A stretch of DNA of 38,119 nt from Kribbella antibiotica (GTDB taxonomy: Bacteria > Actinomycetota > Actinomycetes > Propionibacteriales > Kribbellaceae), in assembly GCF_004349055.1 (NCBI RefSeq), contig NZ_SMKX01000076.1:1-38119 (forward strand). The letters are read 5' to 3'. Position 1 is the first letter of the stretch. Each line of letters begins with the position of its first letter. Positions 1-8,045 of this stretch are shown piece by piece. Both the position numbers and the translations under genes were made by a program. The notes under the pieces were generated by a model. The model saw only the letters and a list, made by a program, of their open reading frames with translations. It did no database searches and had not been told where the DNA came from.

Positions 1-13
1 GGGTGGGTGCAGA

Positions 14-102
14 CGTGGTCCCGCAGCGAGTCGACCGACAGATCCAATTGAAGACCCGAAGTCAGTGAGTGGGTGAGTCAGGAAGACCGCTGCGGGACCA
101 CG
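14..102. repeat. Perfect 15-bp inverted repeat, 59-nt spacer
   Basis: CGTGGTCCCGCAGCG at 14-28 is exactly reverse-complemented at 88-102. The spacer is 59 nt and shows no further strong pairing. A perfect 15-bp match this close is unlikely by chance even at high GC. The left arm overlaps the only protein-like frame of the left edge, so it could be a duplicated inverted gene end, a cruciform-forming site or a recombination scar. No function can be assigned. Confidence 0.6.
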
Positions 103-317
103 CCAACCATTCTCACTGTGAGTGGGGGCGGTCCGGCCCTACCCGCGTACGACCCGACGGCGGCGGATCCAGACGCACAGCGCGATGCAGACCCTCACCG
201 GGGGTGCGCGTATTCCACGGGGCGCTTGAACAAGTAATGCCTTGTCCCAAGCCACCACGCCCTGTTCACACCCCCACCAATCACCCACCCGCACGGCGCA
301 CGTTCCGCGCAGCCCGG

Positions 318-374
318 CCTTGAGCACCCACCAGCCATGGATCCGCCGTGTGAATGACTGACCCGGGCTCAAGG
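318..374. repeat. 57-bp dyad repeat, copy 1 (left pair)
   Basis: This 57-bp imperfect palindrome begins CCTTGAGCAC and ends GGGCTCAAGG. The outer arms CCTTGAGC/GCTCAAGG pair perfectly over 8 bp, and inner arms CAGCCAT/ATGACTG pair with one mismatch. It shares length, end sequences and inner-arm motif with the copies at 391, 37848 and 37921. It lies 16 bp from copy 2. It has no coding potential and is probably a small dispersed REP- or MITE-like element. Confidence 0.7.
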
Positions 375-390
375 CGTCGCGTAGTACGCG

Positions 391-447
391 CCTTGAGCAT
401 CTATCAGTCGGATTCTCCGCGCGAAAATGACTGAGCCGTGCTCAAGG
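391..447. repeat. 57-bp dyad repeat, copy 2 (left pair)
   Basis: This is the best-paired copy. The outer arms CCTTGAGCA/TGCTCAAGG pair over 9 bp and the inner arms TCAGTC/GACTGA over 6 bp. They are separated by symmetrical 4-nt internal loops, and the apical loop is rich in CCGC/GCG. It lies downstream of the radical SAM stop (499), so on the minus strand it could also act as a transcript-end hairpin, but no U-tract follows. Confidence 0.7.
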
Positions 448-498
448 CGAACGCGCCCGGCCCGCCGACGGCAGGGGTGGGGATCGGCGGATCGGGGG

Positions 499-2430
499 TT
501 AGACGATCGAGAGGGGGAGGAGCTTTTTGCCGGTGGGGCCGATCTGGATCTCGAGGTTCATCTGCGGGCAGACGCCACAGTCGAAGCAGGGGGTCCAGCG
601 GCAGTCCTCGACCTCGAGGCCGCCGTCCTCCTCGAGCGAGTCCTGCCAGTCCTCCCACAGCCAGTCGCGGTCGAGACCCGAATCCAGGTGGTCCCAGGGC
701 AGGACTTCGGCGTACTCACGCTCGCGCGTCGTGTACCAGGCGAGGTCGACGGGCTCGTCGGCGAGCGCCTTCTCGGCCGACGAGATCCAGCGGTCGTAGG
801 AGAAGTGCTCGCTCCAGCCGTCGAACCGGCCGCCGTCGCGCCAGACCTCCTCGATGATCCGGCCGACCCGGCGGTCACCGCGGGACAGCAGGCCTTCGAT
901 GATGCCGGGCTTGCCGTCGTGGTACCGGAAACCGATCGCCTTCGCGTACTTCTTGTCCGAGCGGATCGCGGCGTTCAGCTTGGCCAGCCGGGCGTCGGTC
1001 TCCTCGACACCGAGCTGCGAGGCCCATTGGAACGGCGTGTGCGGCTTCGGGACGAACCCGCCGATCGACACCGTGCACCGGACGTCGTTGCGGCCCGAGG
1101 CCTCGCGACCGGTCTGGATCACCTTCTTCGCCAGGTCGGCGATCGCCAGCACGTCCTCGTCGGTCTCGGTCGGCAGACCGCACATGAAGTACAGCTTCAC
1201 CTGCCGCCAGCCGTGGCTGTACGCCGCGGCGACCGTGCGGATCAGGTCTTCCTCGGTGACCATCTTGTTGATCACCTTGCGCATCCGGTCCGACCCGCCC
1301 TCGGGCGCGAACGTCAGACCGCTGCGCCGGCCGTTGCGGGAGAACTCGTTGGCCAGCGTGATGTTGAAGGCGTCGACCCTTGTCGAAGGCAACGACAGCG
1401 AAACGTTGCTGCCCTCGTACCGGTCGCCCAGCCCCTTCGCGACCTCGGCGATCTCGGTGTGGTCGGCCGAGGACAGGCTGAGCAGGCCGACCTCCTCGAA
1501 ACCGGTCTTCTTCAGCCCGTTGTCGATCATCGCGCCGATCGTGGTGATGCTGCGCTCACGCACCGGCCGGGTGATCATCCCGGCCTGGCAGAACCGGCAG
1601 CCGCGCGTGCAGCCGCGGAAGATCTCCACGGAGTAGCGCTCGTGCACGGTCTCGGCGAGCGGCACCAGCGGCGCCTTCGGGTACGGCCAGGCATCCAGAT
1701 CCATCACCGTGTGCTTGGCCGTCCGGAACGGTACTCCGGGACGGTTCGGTACGACGCGCTGGATCCGGCCGTCGGCCAGATAGTCGACGTCGAAGAACTT
1801 CGGGATGTAGACCCCGCCGGACTGCGCCAGCCGCATCAGCACCTCGTCGCGGCCACCCGGGCTGCCCTCGCCCTTCCACTCCCGAATCACCTCGGTGATC
1901 GCCAGCACGACCTCTTCACCGTCGCCCAGCACCGCAGCATCGATGAAATCCGCGACCGGCTCCGGGTTGAACGCCGCGTGCCCACCCGCGAGCACGATCG
2001 GATCGTCATCGGTCCGATCGACGGCGTACAGGGGGATGCCGGCCAGGTCGAGCGCGGTCAGCATGTTCGTGTACCCGAGCTCGGTCGAGAACGACAGCCC
2101 GAACACATCGAAGGCCTTGACCGGCCGGTGACTGTCCAGCGTGAACTGCGGGATCTTGTGCTCCCGCATCACCGCTTCCATGTCCGGCCACACCGAGTAC
2201 GTGCGCTCAGCCAGCACGTGCTCACGCTCGTTCAGCACCTCGTACAGGATCTGAACACCCTGGTTGGGCAGCGCCACCTCATACGCATCCGGGTACATCA
2301 GCGCCCAGCGCACACTCACCGAGTCCCAGTCCTTACTGACCGAGTTCAGCTCACCTCCGACGTACTGGATCGGCTTCTGCACAGTCGGCAGCAACGCTTC
2401 CAGGCGCGGGAACAGCGATTCGACAGTCAT
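499..2430 (-). CDS. B12-binding-domain radical SAM protein, TIGR03960 type
   Basis: The 643-residue product matches the actinobacterial TIGR03960 radical SAM family, often found near mreB-rodA and the RNase E/G-rplU region. The radical SAM cluster motif CxxxCxxC is visible as C274, C278 and C281 (FRGCTRGCRFC). It is preceded by a B12-binding-like N-terminal part with the run VFGLSFSTELGY around residue 110. A second cysteine group near the C terminus (CRWTPCFDCGVCP) is typical of this family. By family it should bind a 4Fe-4S cluster and use SAM; the exact substrate is unknown. Members are often followed by a DUF2344 (TIGR03936) partner, but here the gene ends at a gene-free, repeat-bearing stretch. 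The ATG start agrees with the conserved N terminus (MTVESLFPRLEALL). It is 510 bp from the next gene upstream, so it probably has its own promoter. Confidence 0.88.
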   Translation of the reverse strand: MTVESLFPRLEALLPTVQKPIQYVGGELNSVSKDWDSVSVRWALMYPDAYEVALPNQGVQILYEVLNEREHVLAERTYSVWPDMEAVMREHKIPQFTLDSHRPVKAFDVFGLSFSTELGYTNMLTALDLAGIPLYAVDRTDDDPIVLAGGHAAFNPEPVADFIDAAVLGDGEEVVLAITEVIREWKGEGSPGGRDEVLMRLAQSGGVYIPKFFDVDYLADGRIQRVVPNRPGVPFRTAKHTVMDLDAWPYPKAPLVPLAETVHERYSVEIFRGCTRGCRFCQAGMITRPVRERSITTIGAMIDNGLKKTGFEEVGLLSLSSADHTEIAEVAKGLGDRYEGSNVSLSLPSTRVDAFNITLANEFSRNGRRSGLTFAPEGGSDRMRKVINKMVTEEDLIRTVAAAYSHGWRQVKLYFMCGLPTETDEDVLAIADLAKKVIQTGREASGRNDVRCTVSIGGFVPKPHTPFQWASQLGVEETDARLAKLNAAIRSDKKYAKAIGFRYHDGKPGIIEGLLSRGDRRVGRIIEEVWRDGGRFDGWSEHFSYDRWISSAEKALADEPVDLAWYTTREREYAEVLPWDHLDSGLDRDWLWEDWQDSLEEDGGLEVEDCRWTPCFDCGVCPQMNLEIQIGPTGKKLLPLSIV

Positions 2431-2501
2431 CAGGCACTTCCGGTCGGGGGCAGAGCACCTACCAGATTAGCCCCGACGCCACCAGATCCCGGAATTGAGC
2501 T

Positions 2502-2529
2502 CCGCCCGGGCCGTTAGCGGCCCGGGCGG
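2502..2529. other. 12-bp perfect hairpin upstream of the radical SAM gene
   Basis: CCGCCCGGGCCG (2502-2513), loop TTAG, CGGCCCGGGCGG (2518-2529). A smaller palindrome GTTCA-C-TGAAC followed by TTTT lies just to the right. On the plus strand this resembles a terminator, but no plus-strand gene ends here. On the minus strand it would sit in, or upstream of, the leader of the gene starting at 2430. It may be a 5' leader structure or an insulator against read-through. Confidence 0.45.
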
Positions 2530-2882
2530 CTCGGTTCACTGAACTTTTCTGACTCGCACATCGGCTTCGGCCAGAAATCGCAGGATTGCCCCCAGCATGT
2601 TCTTGCTGGTCGCCCGCGTACGTCGCCTCACAACGCATTCCCCTCACTCGGTCCACCACAAAACCGCCTGCAGACAGCGGGGCGGCTGGTCGATCGAGGC
2701 GGTAGGGCAACCCTATCCCGGGCCGGGTTCGCGCCGGGCACCCGGACCAGCGGCCGGACAGAACTTGCAGCTACCTGCAGTCATTGCCGGAGGCAACTAT
2801 CTGTTACCAGGTGCAGGCCGCGATCGAGCCGCCGGACTCCTGGGACTGCTGTTCCGTGGACCGCACAAGTAACTCCCCTCGG

Positions 2883-2911
2883 ATGGACCGCTACCGATAG
2901 TAGCGGTCCAT
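2883..2911 (-). terminator. Hairpin terminator of the AhpD-like gene
   Basis: ATGGACCGCTAC (2883-2894), loop CGATA, GTAGCGGTCCAT (2900-2911): a perfect 12-bp stem lying 30 nt past the stop of the gene ending at 2941. A second, outer pairing of CCCCTCG (2875-2881) with CGAGGGG (2924-2930) encloses it. No U-tract follows, as is common in actinobacteria. It probably ends the transcript that runs down from rodA. Confidence 0.6.
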
Positions 2912-2940
2912 ACCGGTATCAGTCGAGGGGGAAAGGCTCG

Positions 2941-3384
2941 TCAGTTCACGACGGGCGGCTGCGCCTTGGTGCTGATGGCGAGGCGGTTCCAGAGGTTGAT
3001 GGTGCCGATGGCGAGGACCAGGTTGAGCGTGCCCTCTTCGCCGAAGTGTTTGACCGCGTCGTCCCAGACCTCGTCCGGGACGCCGTGGTCACCGAGCTTG
3101 GTGACTGCGTCGGTGAGGGCGAGGGCTGCTCGCTCGGTCTCGTCGTAGAACGAGACCTCGCGCCAGGCGGCCAGACCGAACAGGCGCTGCGTGGTCTCGC
3201 CTTCCTTGACCGCGTCCTTGGTGTGCATGTCGATGCAGAAGCCACAGCCGTTGATCAGCGAAGCGCGCACCTTGATCAGGTGCAGCAGCGCGTGGTCCAC
3301 AACGCTCTGTACGTAGGTCTCGACGCCGTACACGGCCTTCACACCGGCCGGCATGGCCTTCATCATGTCGCTGCGTTGTTCCAT
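2941..3384 (-). CDS. Carboxymuconolactone decarboxylase / AhpD-like protein
   Basis: The 147-residue product has the AhpD-type redox signature CxxCxxxH: C47, C50 and H54 in NGCGFCIDMHTKDA. The family includes alkylhydroperoxidase AhpD and carboxymuconolactone decarboxylase. With the CxxC pair present, a peroxidase or thiol-redox role is more likely than decarboxylation. I chose the ATG at 3384 (MEQRSDMMKAMPAGV); a longer frame exists, but its extra 44 residues are arginine/proline-rich and overlap the upstream lipoprotein gene. A purine-rich GAAGTGGG lies just ahead of this ATG. It is 55 nt downstream of the lipoprotein gene on the same strand and is followed by a strong hairpin. The substrate is unknown. 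Confidence 0.85.
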   Translation of the reverse strand: MEQRSDMMKAMPAGVKAVYGVETYVQSVVDHALLHLIKVRASLINGCGFCIDMHTKDAVKEGETTQRLFGLAAWREVSFYDETERAALALTDAVTKLGDHGVPDEVWDDAVKHFGEEGTLNLVLAIGTINLWNRLAISTKAQPPVVN

Positions 3385-3439
3385 ACCCACTTCGACAAGA
3401 CGAACGGCCGCAGTGTGACAGCGGCCGGGGTGAGGCCGA

Positions 3440-4195
3440 TCACGTGGCCGGTTTGAGCATTTCTTCGGCCTTCTTGGCGGCGGCTTCGGCGGCCGCCGCC
3501 AGCACCGCCTCGTCACCGGCCAGTACGCCGATCGACAGGATCACGTCGTTGACGCCGGTCACGAGTGCGGTGTACTCCAGGCCGCGTTTCGGGCCGCTGA
3601 CACCCATCAGCCGGTAGGCGAACGGCGCGGTGCCGAAGTCCGGTGCAGTGATCTCGTCGACCTGCATGGTCGTGCTGCCTTCGCCTTCGGCGCGCATCGT
3701 CACCTTCGAGCAGGACGAAACCGCATCGGCGTACTTCGCGCGCAGGCTCGCGACCTTGTCGACCGAGCCCATCGCGTCGAGGCCGAAGTCGATGTACGGC
3801 CCTTCCTGACCGCCGCTGAACGAGCGGGTCACCGATGCCTTGGTCCCCGGGGCCTCATCGGCGTTCAGGTATTTGACCAGGACCTTGCAGCGGCTGCTCG
3901 TCGTGGTGAACGGCTTCGACTCGTCCTCCGCGTCATCGTCGGCCTCGCGGGAGAAGCCGGCCGGTAGGTCGCTCAACTCGAGCAGGCCGGTGGTCAGGTC
4001 CTCCTTGGAACGCAGGACCAGCCCGGACGCCGGATCAACGGTCGGCGCCGGTGGTGCGGACGGCGTGACGCTGGGCGTCGTCGTCGGAGCGGGAGGCGGC
4101 GGAGTGGAAGCCTTGTCGTCGTTGCCACCACACGCGGTCAGCGCGAACGTGAGAGCGGCGGTGAGGGCAAGGGGGAACGACACGAACTTGCGCAT
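3440..4195 (-). CDS. Putative secreted lipoprotein, function unknown
   Basis: The 251-residue product begins with a lipoprotein signal: basic MRK, a hydrophobic stretch, then the lipobox LTAC with the lipidated cysteine at residue 22. A low-complexity Thr/Pro/Ala linker follows (about residues 30-55), then a globular domain. It should be anchored to the outer face of the membrane. I do not recognise the domain; its layout resembles small actinobacterial lipoproteins of the LppX/LpqN sort without clear identity. It lies 82 nt downstream of rodA and 55 nt upstream of the AhpD-like gene, so it may be a late member of the mre transcript. A wall-related role is inference from position only. Confidence 0.75.
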   Translation of the reverse strand: MRKFVSFPLALTAALTFALTACGGNDDKASTPPPPAPTTTPSVTPSAPPAPTVDPASGLVLRSKEDLTTGLLELSDLPAGFSREADDDAEDESKPFTTTSSRCKVLVKYLNADEAPGTKASVTRSFSGGQEGPYIDFGLDAMGSVDKVASLRAKYADAVSSCSKVTMRAEGEGSTTMQVDEITAPDFGTAPFAYRLMGVSGPKRGLEYTALVTGVNDVILSIGVLAGDEAVLAAAAEAAAKKAEEMLKPAT

Positions 4196-4277
4196 GAAAT
4201 TCCTAGGGTGGCGGAGTCACACACCGCCATCTGGACAACGTGTCCACGGGCGGCCGAGCAGGGAGCAGCGTACCCGA

Positions 4278-5444
4278 TCAGAAGGTGTGCGAGCGGAGGT
4301 GGATGTTCTGCAGCAGGCCGATCGCCAGCAGGCCTGCGAACATCGACGAACCACCGTAGGAGACGAACGGCAGCGGGAGCCCGGTGACCGGCATGATTCC
4401 GAGCGTCATCCCGATGTTTTCGAAAGCCTGGAAGGCGAACCAGCACACGACGCCGGTCGCCACCAGCCGGCCGAAGGCATCGCGGGCGTTGATCGCGATC
4501 CGCAATCCACGGAACAGGATCAGCGCGAACAGCAGGATGATCCCGCCGGCCCCGATCAGGCCGAGCTCCTCACCGGCGACGGTGAAGACGAAGTCGGTGT
4601 GCTGCTCGGGGACGAACGCGTTCTGGGTCTGGCTGCCGTGGAACAGTCCCTGGCCGAAGATCCCGCCGTTCCCGATCGCGATCCGGGCCTGGTTGACGTT
4701 GTAGCCACTGCCTTGCAGGTCCTGCTCGGGGTTGGCGAAGTTCAGGAACCGTTTGAGCTGGTACTCCTTCAGGATCTGCAGCTTGATCGACAGCGTGGTG
4801 ATCACCACGCCGGCCGTGACCAGGCCGAGCATCCAGCGTTTCGGGACTCCGGAGACCGCGATGATCCCGAACACGATCGAGCCGAGCACCATCACCGTGC
4901 CCAGGTCGGGTTGCAGCAGCACCAGGACCACGGGGATCGCGGCGATCGCGACGGCCTGGGCGATGTCGATCGTGCGGGCCGTTTCGTTCCGGTCGGTCTC
5001 GCCCTTCTCCGCGATCAGCAGGGCCATCCCCACGATCACCGCGAGCTTGGCGAACTCGCTGGGCTGGACCGACATCCACGGCAGCTGGATCCAGGACCGT
5101 GAGCCGTTGATGACCGCGCCGACCCCGGGCACCAGGACGAGGATCAGTCCCACGATCGCAGCGGCGTACAGGACTGGGGTGAGCAAGCGGAGCCGGCGGG
5201 GGTCGGTGACTGCCGCGCCGACCGCGAGGATCAGGCCGATCGCGAAGTTCAGTGCATGCCGGAGCAGGAAGAAGTTCGGGTTGCCTTCGGTCAGCGACTC
5301 GCGGCCGTGGGTGGCCGACCAGATCAGCAAGGCGCCGATCGACGACAACGCGACCACGCCGAGCACGAGGATCCAGTCGATGTGCCAGACGGTCGAGCGC
5401 CGGTCCATCCGCGGCCGGGTCCGGATCGGGGTCAGGAGCGCCAT
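4278..5444 (-). CDS. rodA: Rod shape-determining SEDS glycosyltransferase RodA
   Basis: The 388-residue multi-pass membrane protein is of the FtsW/RodA/SpoVE (SEDS) family. SEDS proteins polymerise lipid II into glycan strands together with a class B PBP. Family hallmarks are GSRSWIQLPWMSVQPSEFAKLAVI, the QPDLGTVMVL segment and the C-terminal GLPLPFVSYGGSSM. About ten membrane segments are visible, and the length is normal for RodA. Its ATG overlaps the stop of mrdA by one base (TGATG), which indicates translational coupling with its PBP2 partner. RodA rather than FtsW is chosen because of the mreBCD-mrdA context. Confidence 0.95.
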   Translation of the reverse strand: MALLTPIRTRPRMDRRSTVWHIDWILVLGVVALSSIGALLIWSATHGRESLTEGNPNFFLLRHALNFAIGLILAVGAAVTDPRRLRLLTPVLYAAAIVGLILVLVPGVGAVINGSRSWIQLPWMSVQPSEFAKLAVIVGMALLIAEKGETDRNETARTIDIAQAVAIAAIPVVLVLLQPDLGTVMVLGSIVFGIIAVSGVPKRWMLGLVTAGVVITTLSIKLQILKEYQLKRFLNFANPEQDLQGSGYNVNQARIAIGNGGIFGQGLFHGSQTQNAFVPEQHTDFVFTVAGEELGLIGAGGIILLFALILFRGLRIAINARDAFGRLVATGVVCWFAFQAFENIGMTLGIMPVTGLPLPFVSYGGSSMFAGLLAIGLLQNIHLRSHTF

Positions 5445-7498
5445 CAGCTCGGCATCTTCTTCTTGGGGTCGTCGGCCACGGGCTTGATGTCGTACAGCGT
5501 CTCGTAGATCTTCCGCACGGCCTCACCACCGGCGCCCGAACCGGTTCCGGACTGGCTGAGCATCATCACCACGGCATACCGATCGGTGTACGACGCCATC
5601 CAGGAAGTGGTCTGCTTGCCGTAGACCTCGGCCGTCCCGGTCTTGGCCCGGACCGGGATCGTGTCGAGCGGGAAACCCGCGAACTTCCAGGCCGCCGTAC
5701 CGCTGCGAGCGGTCTCCTTGAGCCCCTTGTCGATGTAGCGCAGATTGTTCGCCGAGACGGGCAGCTTGGCCTTCACCGTCGGCTTGATGACATGGTTCTT
5801 GCCGTTGGCACCCTTCCACGACTCGACGACGCGCGGTTCGTACAAGGTGCCGCCGTTCGACAAGGCGGAGTAAACGACCGCCAGCTGCAGCGGCGTGATG
5901 ATCGTGTCGCCCTGGCCGATCGAGAAGTTGACCGCGTCACCCGCGCGGTAGCGATAGCCGTCGACGCAGAACTCCCGGGAGAACTGCTTCAGGAACGCCG
6001 ACGTCCCGGCGGGCGGACTGTCCGCAAGCTTGCAGTAGTAGTCCTTCTGGGAGTCGTAGTACTCCTTCTTCCACTTGCGGTCCGCGATCCGGCCGCTCAC
6101 CTCACCGGGCAGGTCGATCCCGGTCGGAGTGCCGAGGCCGAACTTCTTGGCCATGTCGACGAGCGGGTCCTTCGCGTTGATGTCACCGGAGTTGCCGCCC
6201 TCCTTGAGCCACAGGGCGTAGGCGATCCGGTAGAAGAAGGTGTCGCAGGAGATCGCCAGCGCGCGGTCGAACCCGATCATCCCGTAGGACGCGGACTCGT
6301 AGTTCTTGAAGCGGCGGTCGCCGACCTCGAGGTACGACGAGCAGTCGAGCCGGGTCTTCGGGCTGTACCCGGCACCGAGCGCGGCGGCGGTGGTGATCGG
6401 CTTGAACGTCGAGCCGGGCGCGAGCTGCGCCTGGAGCGCCCGCGACACCAGAGGGGTCCCGGACTTCGCCGAGTAGAGCGCGTCGAGCTCGCGCTGGCTG
6501 ATCCCGCCGACCCAGACGCCCGGGTCGTAGTCGGGGTAGCTGGCCATCGCGACGACCCGGCCGGTCTTGGTGTCCATCACGACCGCTGCACCGGAGTCGG
6601 CGACGTACTTGCGTTTGGTGACCTTGTCGTACTGCTTGCGGGCGTTCAGCAGCGCCGTCCTCAGCTGCGTCTCGACCGAGGCCTGGATCCGCGCGTCGAT
6701 CGAGCTCACGACAGTTGCACCCGGCGTCGGCGCGGTCTGCTTCTCGACACCGGTCGTGTACCCGACGGCGTCGACGATGACGTCCTTGACGCCGGGCGCG
6801 CCACGCAGCATCTGGTCGTACGTCCGCTCGACACCGGCCCGGCCGACCAGGTCCGAGCGGTGCGGGACCGAGTTCTGCCCGGACTTGTCGAGCTTGGCCA
6901 GCTCTTCGGTGGTGATCGGCGACAGGTACCCGAGGATGTGGGCCGCGTTCACCCGGTACGGCGCCGGGTACGAGCGCAGAGTCTGCGAATCCGCCCCGAC
7001 CCCAGGGAAGTCCTCGCGGCGCTCCATCACCTCGATCGCGACCTGCTCGCTGACATCCTTCGCGACCGGAATCGGCTGGTACGGCGTCCCGTTCCAGCAG
7101 CGAGGTGGTTTGGAAGCGCCTGGCTCGCCGCACAGCATCGTGCGCGCCTTCAGCTCCTGCGGTGTCTGACCAAGCACCTTGGCGAGCCGGGCAATCATCT
7201 GGCCCTGCTGATTGTCCGGAAGCTTCGCGAGGATCGACCGGTCGACGGTGATCACCAGCGAGACGCGGTTGCCGACGAGGGTCCGGCCCTTCGCATCCAC
7301 GATCGTGCCGCGCGGCGCGGGCACCAGCACCTCGCGGGTGTGGTTCTGCGTGGCGGCCTGGCTGTAGTCAGCGCTGGACATCACCTGCATGTACCAAAGC
7401 CGGGCGAACAGCGTGCAGAACAAGGAGAAAACCAGCACCCCGATCACGAACAACCGCAGCCGCGCCTTCAGAGGCGTCTCGAAGAAGTCGAAACTCAT
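5444..7498 (-). CDS. mrdA: Penicillin-binding protein 2 (class B transpeptidase)
   Basis: The 684-residue class B PBP has one N-terminal membrane anchor (about residues 15-40), a PBP dimerisation domain (about 55-240) and a transpeptidase domain. The active-site motifs are all present: STFK with nucleophile S363 and K366, SCD at 417-419, and KTG at 619-621 (RAKTGTAEVYG). It cross-links peptidoglycan during lateral growth or spore-wall synthesis in partnership with RodA. Its start overlaps the mreD stop by four bases (ATGA) and its stop overlaps the rodA start, so the three are translationally coupled. An insert containing YDSQKDYYCKL (about 480-490) lies in the transpeptidase domain; its meaning is unclear. 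Confidence 0.95.
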   Translation of the reverse strand: MSFDFFETPLKARLRLFVIGVLVFSLFCTLFARLWYMQVMSSADYSQAATQNHTREVLVPAPRGTIVDAKGRTLVGNRVSLVITVDRSILAKLPDNQQGQMIARLAKVLGQTPQELKARTMLCGEPGASKPPRCWNGTPYQPIPVAKDVSEQVAIEVMERREDFPGVGADSQTLRSYPAPYRVNAAHILGYLSPITTEELAKLDKSGQNSVPHRSDLVGRAGVERTYDQMLRGAPGVKDVIVDAVGYTTGVEKQTAPTPGATVVSSIDARIQASVETQLRTALLNARKQYDKVTKRKYVADSGAAVVMDTKTGRVVAMASYPDYDPGVWVGGISQRELDALYSAKSGTPLVSRALQAQLAPGSTFKPITTAAALGAGYSPKTRLDCSSYLEVGDRRFKNYESASYGMIGFDRALAISCDTFFYRIAYALWLKEGGNSGDINAKDPLVDMAKKFGLGTPTGIDLPGEVSGRIADRKWKKEYYDSQKDYYCKLADSPPAGTSAFLKQFSREFCVDGYRYRAGDAVNFSIGQGDTIITPLQLAVVYSALSNGGTLYEPRVVESWKGANGKNHVIKPTVKAKLPVSANNLRYIDKGLKETARSGTAAWKFAGFPLDTIPVRAKTGTAEVYGKQTTSWMASYTDRYAVVMMLSQSGTGSGAGGEAVRKIYETLYDIKPVADDPKKKMPS

Positions 7499-8028
7499 GG
7501 CGTCACTCGCCGCCGCTCACGTGCTGCAGTGAAGCGGGACATCAGCCACATCACCAGTGGGATGACCACGATCGCACCGACCACGTCGTACCCGGCGGCG
7601 ATCCCGATGCGGACACCGAACTGGCTCCACTCGACCGAGGGGTCGTGCAGCAGCGCGCCAGTGGCCGAGTAGATGAGCAGCGACAACCCGGAACCGAAGA
7701 CGACTGTCAGGGCAACACCCAACGGGCCGACCGGGCCCGCAGAGGTCTCCCGGCGGATCAGGCCGGCCACGTAACCCGCGATCGCCAGCGCGAGCGCCCA
7801 GCGACCGGCGGTGTGATCGGCCGGCGGCACGACATCGAGGAGCAGCCCACCGACGAACCCGCTGATCGCGCCCCACTCCGGGCCGCGCGACAACGCCAGC
7901 GCGATGACCACGATCAGTACGAGGTCACACGTCACCCCGGCAACCGCGATGTTGCTCAGCACGGAGGTCTGGATGGTGACCGCCAGCATCAGCAAGAGGG
8001 CGGCCAACCCGACTCTTAGTGCAATCAC
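7495..8028 (-). CDS. mreD: Rod shape-determining protein MreD
   Basis: The 177-residue, strongly hydrophobic protein has five or six predicted membrane segments and the MreD-like motif GLLLDVVPPADHTAGRWAL. MreD links MreC to the PBP2/RodA complex in the membrane. The start is GTG at 8028, with a good Shine-Dalgarno GGGAGAG six bases upstream. The length is typical. Sequence conservation in this family is low, so the assignment rests on the hydrophobic profile, the short motif and its place between mreC and mrdA. Confidence 0.92.
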   Translation of the reverse strand: MIALRVGLAALLLMLAVTIQTSVLSNIAVAGVTCDLVLIVVIALALSRGPEWGAISGFVGGLLLDVVPPADHTAGRWALALAIAGYVAGLIRRETSAGPVGPLGVALTVVFGSGLSLLIYSATGALLHDPSVEWSQFGVRIGIAAGYDVVGAIVVIPLVMWLMSRFTAARERRRVTP

Positions 8029-8045
8029 GTCAGCTCTCCCTTCCT

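Larger units (their letters stand above)
1..498. other. Gene-free left edge with repeats
   Basis: I see no convincing gene in this stretch. Open frames here are short, proline/arginine-rich and look like high-GC noise. What it does hold is a perfect 15-bp inverted repeat (14-28 with 88-102) and two 57-bp palindromic repeats (318-374 and 391-447), listed separately. On the minus strand a frame that could begin with TTG at 47 stays open to the window edge (reading MDLSVDSLRDHV...) and looks protein-like, so an unrecognised gene may begin here and run off the left side; about 15 codons are too few to call it. The radical SAM gene ends at 499, so this is also its 3' flank. Confidence 0.6.
2431..2940. 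other. 510-bp intergenic region with two strong hairpins
   Basis: No convincing gene is present; the small open frames have no family-like composition. It contains a 12-bp perfect hairpin at 2502-2529, about 70 nt upstream of the radical SAM start, and another at 2883-2911 just downstream of the AhpD-like gene. The promoter of the radical SAM gene must lie between them, but I cannot place -35 and -10 elements with confidence. No cobalamin riboswitch-like core was recognised. Confidence 0.55.

Noticed and set aside
1..47. Possible minus-strand gene start (TTG at 47) running off the left edge
   Set aside because: Reads protein-like but only about 15 codons are visible, the start codon is rare and the ribosome site weak; noted in the left-edge entry but not called.
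318..447. CRISPR-like array from the paired 57-bp repeats
   Set aside because: Only two units per site, a 16-bp gap is too short for a spacer, the units are diverged, and there are no cas genes.
427..2517. Long plus-strand open frame of 696 codons opposite the radical SAM gene
   Set aside because: High-GC shadow frame: low-complexity Arg/Leu/Val/Asp composition and no family motif, while the minus strand encodes a complete radical SAM protein.
2597..2872. Small 91-codon plus-strand open frame in the 2431-2940 gap
   Set aside because: Proline/arginine/glycine-rich, no ribosome site and no family resemblance; treated as intergenic.
2431..2940. Cobalamin riboswitch upstream of the B12-domain radical SAM gene
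   Set aside because: No B12-box-like conserved core recognised; the hairpins present are simple GC stems.
5252..7672. Plus-strand open frame of 806 codons opposite mrdA and rodA
   Set aside because: Antisense shadow of mrdA; Arg/Leu/Val/Asp/Gly-rich without recognisable domains. Similar shadows lie opposite mreB, folC, valS, gltX, phoD and tig.
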